DNA of 64,000 bases, taken from the NCBI RefSeq assembly GCF_027571405.1, contig NZ_CP092968.1:558001-622000 (forward strand). Direction: 5' to 3'. The notes beneath the pieces are model-generated. The model saw only the letters and a program-made list of their open reading frames with translations, ran no database searches and was not told the origin of the DNA. Positions 25,096 to 33,212 of this stretch are shown piece after piece. Within the stretch, counting starts at the first letter, position 1. Each line of letters opens with the position of its first letter. Made by a program: the position numbers and the translations under genes. Source of the DNA: Methylocystis parvus OBBP. GTDB taxonomy: Bacteria > Pseudomonadota > Alphaproteobacteria > Rhizobiales > Beijerinckiaceae.

Positions 25096-25866
25096 ATGAG
25101 CTCGACGACTAGCGCAGCTGCTGGCGCAGCTGCTGAGGTAGAGTCCGTAGTCGATCTGCGTGGCATGTGGATTGGCCTGGCTCTGCTGAACACGTTTTAT
25201 CTGATCGTGCGCATTTACGAGCAGATCTATGGCTGGCGCGCCGGCCTTGATTCGTTCGCGCCGGAGTTCCAGACCTACTGGATGTCGATCCTTTGGACCG
25301 AGATCCCGCTTGAGCTGGTTTCGGGCCTTGGCCTCGCCGGCTATCTGTGGAAGACGCGCGACCGCAACGTCGACGCGGTTTCGCCGCGCGAAGAGATGCG
25401 CCGCCTGGTCGTTCTGGTGCAGTGGCTCGTCGTTTACGGCATCGCCATTTACTGGGGCGCGTCGTTCTTCACGGAGCAGGACGGCACCTGGCACATGACG
25501 GTGATCCGCGACACGGACTTCACGCCGTCGCACATCATCGAGTTCTACATGAGCTACCCGATTTATTCGGTGATCGCGGTTGGCGCGTTCTTCTATGCGA
25601 AGACCCGCATTCCGTATTTCGCTCATGGCTACTCGCTGGCGTTCCTGATCGTGGCCATCGGCCCGTTCATGATCATCCCGAACGTTGGCCTGAACGAGTG
25701 GGGCCACACTTTCTGGTTCATGGAAGAGCTGTTCGTGGCTCCGCTGCATTGGGGCTTCGTGTTCTTCGGCTGGATGGCGCTGGGCGTGTTCGGCGTGGTT
25801 CTGCAGATCCTGATGCGCATCCATGCGCTGGTCGGCAAGGACGGCGTCGCCCTCCTCACCGAGTAA
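25096..25866 (+). CDS. pmoC: Particulate methane monooxygenase subunit C
   Basis: The 256-residue membrane protein is full-length PmoC. Residues D129, H133 and H146 fall exactly at the Methylocystis PmoC metal site (CuC), and N200, H204, H218 have the spacing of the CuD ligands (Asn, +4 His, +14 His). pMMO oxidises methane to methanol in intracytoplasmic membranes. A strong AGGAGGAG lies 6 bases before ATG. First gene of pmoCAB. The coding sequence uses many T-ending codons compared with its neighbours, as expected of very highly expressed genes. Confidence 0.98.
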   Translation: MSSTTSAAAGAAAEVESVVDLRGMWIGLALLNTFYLIVRIYEQIYGWRAGLDSFAPEFQTYWMSILWTEIPLELVSGLGLAGYLWKTRDRNVDAVSPREEMRRLVVLVQWLVVYGIAIYWGASFFTEQDGTWHMTVIRDTDFTPSHIIEFYMSYPIYSVIAVGAFFYAKTRIPYFAHGYSLAFLIVAIGPFMIIPNVGLNEWGHTFWFMEELFVAPLHWGFVFFGWMALGVFGVVLQILMRIHALVGKDGVALLTE

Positions 25867-25877
25867 TCGCGGACAAA

Positions 25878-25905
25878 GCCGCCCGCGCCCTTTGGCGCGG
25901 GCGGC
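25878..25905 (+). other. Strong pmoC-pmoA intercistronic hairpin
   Basis: GCCGCCCGCGCC (25878-25889), loop CTTT, GGCGCGGGCGGC (25894-25905): a perfect 12-bp GC stem, 11 bases after the pmoC stop. There is no T-tail, and pmoA follows in the same operon, so it is more likely an mRNA-stabilising or attenuating element. The remaining 287 bases before pmoA hold no gene. Confidence 0.8.
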
Positions 25906-26192
25906 GGTTCGGGCGCGGAATTCTTTCGAAACGGACATGGGTCGGGTTTTGTCTGGCCGCCTGAGGCGGTTGGGTGGCTTGTCGCGTGTTGAAAACCGGG
26001 AGCAACCCGGTCGTTGCGGGGAAGGTTTCGCGGCGTCGCGCGGCATGCGCGGCGCGACTGGGAAAGCCGGGCGATGGGCGCGACGCGGTCATTGTCCGGG
26101 CGCGGATCCGGAGGGCGAGAGCGCTTTCGGGTCGGCTGCAAAAGAAAGCTCGGAGCGTTCAAGGCTTCCGAGAAACACCAAGGAGAAGAGTG

Positions 26193-26951
26193 ATGTCACA
26201 ATCGAAAAGCGGGGGGGCGGTCGGTCCGTTCAACTCCGTGGCCGAGGCCGCGGGTTGCGTCGCGACGACGGACTGGATGCTTCTGGTTCTGCTGTTTTTC
26301 GCCGTTCTCGGCGGCTACCACGTCCACTTCATGCTGACGGCGGGCGACTGGGACTTCTGGATTGACTGGAAGGATCGTCGTATGTGGCCGACGGTCGTTC
26401 CGATCCTGGGCGTGACGTTCTGCGCGGCGTCGCAGGCTTTCTGGTGGGTCAACTTCCGTCTGCCGTTCGGCGCCGTTTTCGCGGCTCTGGGCCTGCTGAT
26501 TGGCGAGTGGATCAACCGCTACGTCAACTTCTGGGGCTGGACCTATTTCCCGATCAGCCTGGTGTTCCCGTCCGCTCTGATCGTTCCGGCGATCTGGCTT
26601 GACGTGATCCTGCTTCTGTCGGGCTCCTATGTGATCACGGCGGTTGTCGGTTCGCTGGGCTGGGGTCTTTTGTTCTATCCGAACAACTGGCCGGCGATCG
26701 CCGCCTTCCACCAGGCGACGGAGCAGCATGGTCAGCTGATGACGCTGGCGGATCTGATCGGCCTTCACTACGTCCGCACGTCGATGCCGGAATATATCCG
26801 CATGGTCGAGCGCGGCACGCTGCGCACCTTCGGTAAGGACGTTGTGCCGGTTGCGGCGTTCTTCTCGGGCTTCGTCTCGATGATGGTGTATTTCCTGTGG
26901 TGGTTCATGGGCCGCTGGTATTCGACGACGAAGGTCATCGACACCATCTGA
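26193..26951 (+). CDS. pmoA: Particulate methane monooxygenase subunit A
   Basis: The 252-residue protein is near-identical to the conventional PmoA1 of Methylocystis/Methylosinus: it starts MSQSKSGGAVGPFNSV and has the marker-region blocks GDWDFWIDWKDRRMWP, NYVNFWGWTYFP-type and YWPLLFYPNNWP-type segments (here LGWGLLFYPNNWPAIAAFH). PmoA is a membrane subunit of the methane-oxidising trimer. ATG 26193 follows AGGAGAAG. The sequence is the low-affinity pMMO1 type, not the pMMO2 type of some strains. Confidence 0.98.
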   Translation: MSQSKSGGAVGPFNSVAEAAGCVATTDWMLLVLLFFAVLGGYHVHFMLTAGDWDFWIDWKDRRMWPTVVPILGVTFCAASQAFWWVNFRLPFGAVFAALGLLIGEWINRYVNFWGWTYFPISLVFPSALIVPAIWLDVILLLSGSYVITAVVGSLGWGLLFYPNNWPAIAAFHQATEQHGQLMTLADLIGLHYVRTSMPEYIRMVERGTLRTFGKDVVPVAAFFSGFVSMMVYFLWWFMGRWYSTTKVIDTI

Positions 26952-27106
26952 CGCGGGCCGCGGCTTTCGGTTCGCCGAAGCCCAACTCGAAAAGAGAAAC
27001 GCGGACCGCATGAAGGTTGGATCGCCGATTTTCCGGTCGGTCCGCGGCTAAAAAAGTCGGCTGGCGCGCGAGGCGCCGGCCGGAAGAGAACCTGGGAGGT
27101 TTGTTC

Positions 27107-28366
27107 ATGAAAAAGCTAGTCAAGCTCGCCGCCCTCGGCGCGGCGGCTGCTGTGGCGGCGACGCTCGGAGCGATTGCTCCGGCCTCGGCGCACGGCGAGA
27201 AGTCGCAGCAGGCGTTTCTTCGCATGCGCACGCTGAACTGGTATGACGTTGCGTGGTCGAAGACGACGGTGAACGTCAACGAGGACATGGTTCTGTCGGG
27301 CAAGATTCACGTCTTCTCGGCTTGGCCGCAGGCGGTCGCCAATCCGCGCGTGTCGTTCCTGAACGCCGGCGAGCCGGGTCCGGTTCTGGTTCGCACGGCT
27401 CAGTTCATCGGCGAGCAGTTCGCTCCTCGTTCGGTGTCGCTTGAGATCGGCAAGGACTATGCGTTCTCGGTCAATCTGCGCGGCCGTCGCGCCGGCCGGT
27501 GGCACGTCCACGCTCAGATCAACGTCGAAGGCGGCGGCCCGATCATCGGCCCCGGCCAGTGGATTGAGATCAAGGGCGACATGAAGGACTTCACCGATCC
27601 GGTGACGCTCCTTGACGGCTCGACCGTCGATCTCGAGCATTTCGGCATCAGCCGCGTTTACGCGTGGCATCTGCCGTGGATGGCGATTGGCGCGGCGTGG
27701 ATTCTGTTCTGGTTCGTCCGGAAGGGCATCATCGCGTCTTATCTGAAGGTTGCTGAAGGCCGTCCGGACGACGTCATCGGCGATGACGACCGCCGCATTG
27801 GCGCGATCGTTCTCGCGCTGACGATCCTCGCGACGATCATCGGCTATGCGGTGACGAACTCGACCTTCCCGCGCACGATCCCGCTTCAGGCCGGCTTGCA
27901 GAAGCCGCTGACGCCGATCGAGACGGAAGGCACGGCGGGCGTGGGCAAGGAGCAGGTGACGACCGAGCTGAACGGCGGCGTCTACAAGGTTCCGGGCCGC
28001 GAGCTGACCATCAATGTGAAGGTCAAGAACGGCACGTCGCAGCCGGTTCGCCTCGGCGAATACACCGCGGCTGGCCTGCGCTTCCTGAACCCGTCCGTGT
28101 TCACCACGAAGCCTGACTTCCCGGATTACCTGCTTGCCGACCGCGGCCTGTCGAACGACGACACGATCGCGCCCGGCGAGTCGAAGGAAATCGTCGTGAA
28201 GATCCAGGACGCGCGTTGGGACATTGAGCGTCTGTCCGACCTGGCTTACGACACCGACAGCCAGATCGGCGGCCTGCTGTTCTTCTTCACGCCCGACGGC
28301 AAGCGCTTCGCGGCTGAAGTCGGCGGCCCGGTGATTCCGAAGTTCGTCGCCGGCGACATGCCCTAA
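27107..28366 (+). CDS. pmoB: Particulate methane monooxygenase subunit B
   Basis: The 419-residue protein has a signal peptide (AALGAAAAVAATLGAIAPAS) that exposes H29 as the mature N-terminus, and H133-x-H135 in RWHVHAQ. Together these form the CuB site at the positions reported for Methylocystis. Two periplasmic cupredoxin domains flank two transmembrane helices (HLPWMAIGAAWILFWFV and IGAIVLALTILATIIGYAV). ATG 27107 has GGGAGG upstream. A hairpin follows 28 bases after the stop. Confidence 0.98.
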   Translation: MKKLVKLAALGAAAAVAATLGAIAPASAHGEKSQQAFLRMRTLNWYDVAWSKTTVNVNEDMVLSGKIHVFSAWPQAVANPRVSFLNAGEPGPVLVRTAQFIGEQFAPRSVSLEIGKDYAFSVNLRGRRAGRWHVHAQINVEGGGPIIGPGQWIEIKGDMKDFTDPVTLLDGSTVDLEHFGISRVYAWHLPWMAIGAAWILFWFVRKGIIASYLKVAEGRPDDVIGDDDRRIGAIVLALTILATIIGYAVTNSTFPRTIPLQAGLQKPLTPIETEGTAGVGKEQVTTELNGGVYKVPGRELTINVKVKNGTSQPVRLGEYTAAGLRFLNPSVFTTKPDFPDYLLADRGLSNDDTIAPGESKEIVVKIQDARWDIERLSDLAYDTDSQIGGLLFFFTPDGKRFAAEVGGPVIPKFVAGDMP

Positions 28367-28393
28367 GCGAACCCGCATCGCCTAACAATCATG

Positions 28394-28418
28394 CCGGCCG
28401 GACCAAAAGTCCGGCCGG
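28394..28418 (+). terminator. Hairpin after pmoB
   Basis: CCGGCCGGAC (28394-28403), loop CAAAA, GTCCGGCCGG (28409-28418), a perfect 10-bp stem followed by TTCCCGTTTC. Probable end or processing point of the pmoCAB message. The rest of the 404-base gap to pmoD holds no gene; a small GCGCC-AAAAA-GGCGC hairpin lies at 28735-28749, just before the pmoD ribosome site. Confidence 0.65.
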
Positions 28419-28770
28419 TTCCCGTTTCAGGGGAGGGAAGGGCTTCTGTCGCTCGCGACGGCCCTCGCCGCCGGCGAAATCGCCGCCTGCCGCTCGTTCA
28501 GATATTTGCTCAAAATCAATTGGTGCGTCCTTTAGACGCAAATCGCGCCAAGGCTTTTCGCTCGCGCCTCAGCCCATTTTGGATGCAAAGTAACGCTTGA
28601 CGGAGGGTCGTGTCGCGTTGTGGGTGGATTGCCGGGAAAGCTTCACCGGCTTAGAAGCGGGGCGTCGCCAAAGAAAGGCGGATGGCTCGGATGGCCGCGG
28701 CGGGCAGAGAGTCGATCAAACAAATAAATAGGTTGCGCCAAAAAGGCGCGTTCGACAGTCGAGGGAAGAA

Positions 28771-29385
28771 ATGAAGAATTGGCGTAGCCTTGCGGCGGCT
28801 GTATTGGGCGCCGCGCTGTCTTTCGTTCTTGCGCCGCAGGCGCGCGCGGAGGGCGGGGCCGGACCGGAAGCCATGTCCATGGGCAATATGTGCATGGTCA
28901 TGTTTGGCTACGACATGATCCATATCACCGTCTTCCAGCCGGACAAATCGCGCAGCGAATATTGCAGCGAAATTCCGGCGACCGGCCGCACGATCATGGT
29001 GTTCGATCTGGAGACGCCGTCCTTCCGCGATTTGCCGCTCGAATTGCGCGTCATCCGCGATCCGCTGACGCCGGTCCTGCCGACCGGCGCGGAGCTGGAG
29101 GCGCTCACGGAGCTGCATCTGCCCGCGAAGAAATACACCAAGGGCACGTTCAGCCTGGAGCATAATTTCGAGAATAACGGCCACTATATCGGTCTCGTGA
29201 CCCTCACCAAGGAGAATGGCGAACAGCAGACCGAGCTGTTCAAATTCATGGTGGGCGAGACGCTTTGGGCATGGGTGCCGCAAATCGCCGGGACGATCCT
29301 CATCGCCGGCATGGTGTTCGTCTACTGGAAGCACACGCATCCCTCGCCGAAGAAGACCGCGCCGAAGGAGACGGCCGCTTCTTGA
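28771..29385 (+). CDS. pmoD: PmoD, CuA-type copper protein
   Basis: The 204-residue protein has a signal peptide (LAAAVLGAALSFVLAPQARA), a periplasmic domain and one C-terminal membrane helix (AWVPQIAGTILIAGMVFVYW). Near the mature N-terminus it has C41, M42, M44, M49 in NMCMVMFGYDM, and C65 in SEYCSEI: the Cys/Met set from which PmoD of Methylocystis sp. Rockwell builds a CuA-like site at a homodimer interface. It is a pmo-linked copper protein needed for copper-dependent growth on methane in related strains. GAGGGAAG precedes ATG. Next is copC. Confidence 0.94.
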   Translation: MKNWRSLAAAVLGAALSFVLAPQARAEGGAGPEAMSMGNMCMVMFGYDMIHITVFQPDKSRSEYCSEIPATGRTIMVFDLETPSFRDLPLELRVIRDPLTPVLPTGAELEALTELHLPAKKYTKGTFSLEHNFENNGHYIGLVTLTKENGEQQTELFKFMVGETLWAWVPQIAGTILIAGMVFVYWKHTHPSPKKTAPKETAAS

Positions 29386-29457
29386 AGACGCGGGGTCCGC
29401 TGCGCATCTGTCATGCAACGAGAAAAAGTGGGGCCAAAGCGCCTCGGGGGAAATGTC

Positions 29458-29844
29458 ATGAAGGTTTCGATGAACAAGTCTTCGCGTCGCATCCTTGGCC
29501 CGCTCCTCGCTGGCGTTCTTGCCGTCCTGGCGGGTCCGGCGCTCGCGCACTCCTTCCTCGTCGAGGCGACCCCCTCGTCGAAGGACCATGTCGCCGCGTC
29601 GCCCAAAACCGTGAAGCTGCGTTTCGGCGGCGGCGTCGAGCCCAAATATTCGAAGCTGACGATCGAGGACGCCAGCGGCAAGGTGCTCGGCGAAGGCGCG
29701 ATCGGAACGCCCGACAAGCCGCGTGAGCTTTCGATGGACTCGCCGGAGCTGGCGCCGGGGAAATATGTCGTCCGCTATCGGGTGCTTTCGACCGACGGCC
29801 ATATCGTCGAAGGCAATTACGAATTCACCGTCGATCCGAAATAG
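29458..29844 (+). CDS. copC: CopC-domain copper protein, pmo cluster
   Basis: The 128-residue protein has a signal peptide ending PALA before HSFLVEATPSSKD, so H31 becomes the N-terminal copper ligand. D113 and H115 in STDGHIVEG complete the Cu(II) site of CopC. It should carry Cu(II) in the periplasm, with the CopD-like fusion protein downstream as the membrane partner. ATG 29458 is set by the signal peptide; a longer frame upstream has no support. Confidence 0.94.
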   Translation: MKVSMNKSSRRILGPLLAGVLAVLAGPALAHSFLVEATPSSKDHVAASPKTVKLRFGGGVEPKYSKLTIEDASGKVLGEGAIGTPDKPRELSMDSPELAPGKYVVRYRVLSTDGHIVEGNYEFTVDPK

Positions 29845-29967
29845 GCGCGGCTGGATTTAAAGCGGATCGCATAAGGGCGCGCAAGTCGGCGCGGAGCGTG
29901 TCGGCTCCACTCACGTCGCGCGGCGCTTTTCATCGATCCGCGGAACGGGTCAGGGCGAGATCCCACA

Positions 29968-31896
29968 ATGTATCTTTCTCTCGCATTCATACGCTTTCTG
30001 GAAAGCCTTCCGTCGGCGCTGGCGGTCGGCCTGCTCCTCATGCCGCGTCTCATCGGCGAGGATTCGGGTCGGTTCAAGATACCCGTCGCCGCCGCCGGCG
30101 TCCTGCGGGCGCTGCTCGGCTTCCCCGCGCTCTATCTGATCGCGCGCAATATCATTCCTTCGGACCGCCCGCTGGATTCGAGCGTATTGTGGGAATTTGC
30201 GCAGGGAACCAGCGTCGGCAAGGCGTGGCTCGCGACGCAACTGCTCGCTTTCGCATTCGCGGCGCTGACCGTTGCGCGTATTTTCGTTTCCTCCGATCTT
30301 CTCGACAAGATCACGCTCGGCGCCGGCGTCGCGGTGCTGGCGGTGGTTTCCGTGACGGGCCATGCGATCGACGATGGTCTGCCGCTCTGGACCCAGATCA
30401 GCTTCGTCCTGCATACGGCCGCCGGTCTGACTTGGCTCGGGGGCCTGCTTGGCCTCGTCTGGTGGATGTTCACGGCGCATAGCAAGCCGCCGGAGGTCGC
30501 CGCGCAGCTCGCCGAGCGCTGGTCTCTGGTGGCGAAAGCCGCCGTCGGCCTGGTCGCCGTGACGGGCGTGGCGATGGCTTATGAAAATGTCGGCAGCGTG
30601 CCGAACATGCTTGCGACGCCCTATGGAAGGCTGTTGACGCTGAAACTGGCGCTGCTCTGCGCGGTGCTGCTCTGCGCCCTCGCCATCGTGCGATACATGC
30701 ATGCGCGCCCCGCAAATGGACCCTTCAATGTCGATTGGGTCGGCAAGGTCGGAAGCCTGGAGGCGGTCTTCGGCCTGGGACTTCTCGGCGTCGCCGGCTA
30801 CATCGCGGTGATCACGCCCGCGTCGCATGAGACGGATATTTACTGGCCGCTGCCGTTTCGCCTGTCTTACATCGCGACCTGGGGACAAAAGCCGATCTTC
30901 CCGTCGCCAATCTGGTGGTGGGCGATCGCTTCCGGGGTCCTCGCCATCATCGCGGCGCTGGTCTGGTGGACGCCCGCGACGCGCGAGAAGCGTCTCTACG
31001 CCACGCCCGCGGCGACGATCGCGGCGCTTTTCTGCCTTGCGGTTTCCTTTTCGACCGAGGCCTATACGGACACCTACAACGATCCCACTCAGGATTTCAC
31101 CGCGGAATCGATCACGCGCGGCATGACGGCCTTTCAGGAAAATTGCGTCGGCTGCCATGGGCCGATGGGCGAGGGCAACGGCCCGATGTCCAAGGATCTG
31201 AAAAATGCGCAGGGCCTGAAGGTCGAACCCGCCGACCTCACCGCGCCGCATGTCGGCACGCATACGATCGGGGACATCTTCCATTGGCTGACCTTCGGCG
31301 GCCAAAGCGGGGTGATGCCGAGTTTCTCCCATGTGCTCGACGTCGACGACCGCTGGGACATGATCAATTATCTCCTGATCCTGTCGAGCACGAACCGCTC
31401 GCGCTTCATCGGCCCGCAAGCCATGATCCAGTGGCTCATCGCCCCCGATTTCGCGCTGGTCGATCCCAAAGAGGAGATTACCACCTTCTTCAAGCTGCGC
31501 GGGAAGCCGACGCTGCTGTCATTCGCGCGCTGCACGGCGGCCGGCGATGAGAAGAAGGAGCTCGACGCCAGCCTCCTTAAGGCGGCCGAGGCGGCGAAGT
31601 CCGCCAGCGTCAATCATGTCACCGTCTATACGGGCGATTGCCCCGTGGAGGCGAAGGGCAGGGAGGCGTTGCATCCCGCGGCGGTCGAAAAGGCCTATTC
31701 GGTCATCAACCGCTACCCCAACGTTCCATATACGAGCGAGATCGCGCAGGCGCATTTCCTCGTGGACCGGTCCGGCTATGTGCGCGCCCGTTTCAAAGCT
31801 TTCGGCGCGGACGACGGCAGCGCGACGCAGTTCGCCGGGCAGGCGGCCATGATGGCGAACGAGCCGCTGGTCGAGATCAGCCTGCACTCGCACTGA
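29968..31896 (+). CDS. copD: CopD - cytochrome c - thioredoxin-like fusion protein
   Basis: The 642-residue protein has three parts. Residues 1-360 are a CopD-like membrane domain with about eight helices (SFVLHTAAGLTWLGGLLGLVW includes the conserved His). Residues about 380-475 are a class I cytochrome c domain with CVGCH (C393-C396-H397) and a distal Met in SGVMPSFSHVL. Residues about 500-642 resemble a thioredoxin fold (KLRGKPTLLSFARC, AHFLVDRSGYVRARF) without a CxxC pair. Copper import or redox change of copper at the membrane is inferred from the parts. It is followed by pmoF after 79 bases. Confidence 0.87.
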   Translation: MYLSLAFIRFLESLPSALAVGLLLMPRLIGEDSGRFKIPVAAAGVLRALLGFPALYLIARNIIPSDRPLDSSVLWEFAQGTSVGKAWLATQLLAFAFAALTVARIFVSSDLLDKITLGAGVAVLAVVSVTGHAIDDGLPLWTQISFVLHTAAGLTWLGGLLGLVWWMFTAHSKPPEVAAQLAERWSLVAKAAVGLVAVTGVAMAYENVGSVPNMLATPYGRLLTLKLALLCAVLLCALAIVRYMHARPANGPFNVDWVGKVGSLEAVFGLGLLGVAGYIAVITPASHETDIYWPLPFRLSYIATWGQKPIFPSPIWWWAIASGVLAIIAALVWWTPATREKRLYATPAATIAALFCLAVSFSTEAYTDTYNDPTQDFTAESITRGMTAFQENCVGCHGPMGEGNGPMSKDLKNAQGLKVEPADLTAPHVGTHTIGDIFHWLTFGGQSGVMPSFSHVLDVDDRWDMINYLLILSSTNRSRFIGPQAMIQWLIAPDFALVDPKEEITTFFKLRGKPTLLSFARCTAAGDEKKELDASLLKAAEAAKSASVNHVTVYTGDCPVEAKGREALHPAAVEKAYSVINRYPNVPYTSEIAQAHFLVDRSGYVRARFKAFGADDGSATQFAGQAAMMANEPLVEISLHSH

Positions 31897-31975
31897 TGTG
31901 CGGGCGCGTGGTCAAACAGGCTGGGGGCGCGTTTTTCGAGCCGGCGGGAAAGCCGGCCGCATTAGGGAGAGAAGC

Positions 31976-32581
31976 ATGATGATCAAGCGGCGTGATCTTT
32001 TGGCCACTGGCGGCTCCGTGCTGGCTGGCGCGTTCATGGGCGTCTTCGTTCCCCTTCGCGCCGCCAAGGCGCATGAATATGACGTCGGCAAGCTCAAGGT
32101 CGAGCATCCCTGGCTGCGCGCGCCGGCCGACGGCGAGAAGAACGCGACCTTCTACGCTTTCCTGCACAATAATGGCGACACGCCGGACAGGCTGATCGCC
32201 GTCAAGGTCGAGAAATTCGAAAAGGCCGTCATTCACGGCGACCCGAAGAATCCCGACGCCGAAACGCCGATCGTTCTTCCGCCGAAAACCACGGTGACGG
32301 CGGCGCCGGGCGGCGTCTATGTCGCGCTCATCGGCGCCAAGAAGCATCTGGAAGTCGGCTGGGGCCTTGAAATGACGCTCGTCTTCGAGAAGGCCGGCGA
32401 AGTCGTCATCGACGCTGCGATTGACGCGCCGGACGCCAAGCACGCCCATGACGCGGAGGCGATGGAGCGTTGGGAAAAGGCTCACAACAAGGACACGTCG
32501 GGCCCGAAGGACGCCGGCCATGACGCTCATGGCGGCCATGAGCATCACCATCACGACGATAAGAAGGAAGGGGCGCATTAA
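31976..32581 (+). CDS. pmoF: PCuAC-domain copper protein, PmoF type
   Basis: The 201-residue protein has a twin-arginine-like or Sec signal (KRRDLLATGGSVLAGAFMG) cut near AKA, leaving H33 first (HEYDVGKLKVEHPW). It has a PCuAC fold, but the usual H-x-M copper motif with two Met is missing; instead H33, H44, H64 and H87 remain. This fits the methanotroph PmoF proteins, whose PCuAC domains bind copper with a histidine brace. The C-terminal 45 residues are His-rich (HDAHGGHEHHHHDD). Last gene of the pmoD-copC-copD-pmoF group; a terminator follows. Confidence 0.9.
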   Translation: MMIKRRDLLATGGSVLAGAFMGVFVPLRAAKAHEYDVGKLKVEHPWLRAPADGEKNATFYAFLHNNGDTPDRLIAVKVEKFEKAVIHGDPKNPDAETPIVLPPKTTVTAAPGGVYVALIGAKKHLEVGWGLEMTLVFEKAGEVVIDAAIDAPDAKHAHDAEAMERWEKAHNKDTSGPKDAGHDAHGGHEHHHHDDKKEGAH

Positions 32582-32622
32582 GCGCTCCGGAGCCTCGAAG
32601 GCTTCGTGGTCGGCGCAAACGG

Positions 32623-32656
32623 AAACCCCCGCCTGGATCGGCGGGGGTTTTGCTTT
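32623..32656 (+). terminator. Intrinsic terminator after pmoF
   Basis: AAACCCCCGCC (32623-32633), loop TGGATC, GGCGGGGGTTT (32640-32650) then TGCTTTTC. An 11-bp stem with a T-rich tail, 41 bases after the stop, closing the copper gene group. Confidence 0.9.
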
Positions 32657-32794
32657 TCTTTGTCCGGAGCGCGCAAGCGGTCGTCGCTCTTCCTGCTCCC
32701 CTGTGGGCGCAGCGAGGATCCATCGGTCAGATCCGCCTGCAAAATGTAAACGCGCGCCCAAGGGCGCGCGCCACGATCTCCTGACTGCGGACGA

Positions 32795-33025
32795 TCAGCG
32801 GTCGACGCTGACAAGCCGGCCAGAAAACTCCATCGTGTCCGATACAGGCGTCACGCCATTCTGCGCCGAGTTGATCGGCAACGCGAAACCGAGGACGAAA
32901 GCCGCCGTCGCCATAGCCGCTACCAGCAAAATAGACACGCGAAATTGGCGGCGGGCCGACTCGCGATCAAAGCTGCGCGTGAAGGCCGGTTCAATCTGAT
33001 CGTCGAATTTATCAACGAGCGACAT
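32795..33025 (-). CDS. Small single-helix membrane protein
   Basis: The 76-residue protein has a charged N-terminus (SLVDKFDDQIEPAFTRSFDRES), one hydrophobic segment (ILLVAAMATAAFVLGFALP) and a short periplasmic end. No family recognised. ATG 33025 is chosen since AGGA lies eight bases upstream; ATG 33034 has the AAGG directly adjacent. It is convergent with pmoF. The 187 bases upstream are AT-rich and contain a partial GAA-ATA-TTC palindrome at 33174-33182. Confidence 0.6.
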   Translation of the reverse strand: MSLVDKFDDQIEPAFTRSFDRESARRQFRVSILLVAAMATAAFVLGFALPINSAQNGVTPVSDTMEFSGRLVSVDR

Positions 33026-33212
33026 CGTCTTCATCCTTTTCGGGTCTTCGCCCTTGCTTTTCCCATCAGTTGCGGCCTCTCCCTCTGCCGCGACAGGCAA
33101 GCTTCCGACGTCTCTGCGTAGGCAAGCTTGGAATAAAAACGATTTTGGGCTCGAAAAGTTGCATCGCCGCTTCGAAATATTCATAAAATTTTAAGATGTT
33201 TCCGCAACGGGG

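Noticed and set aside
27116..28378. 420-codon open frame antisense to pmoB, and a similar one antisense to pmoA
   Set aside because: Arises from high GC and strong codon bias; Arg/Asp/Ala-rich translation without any family pattern, fully overlapping known genes.
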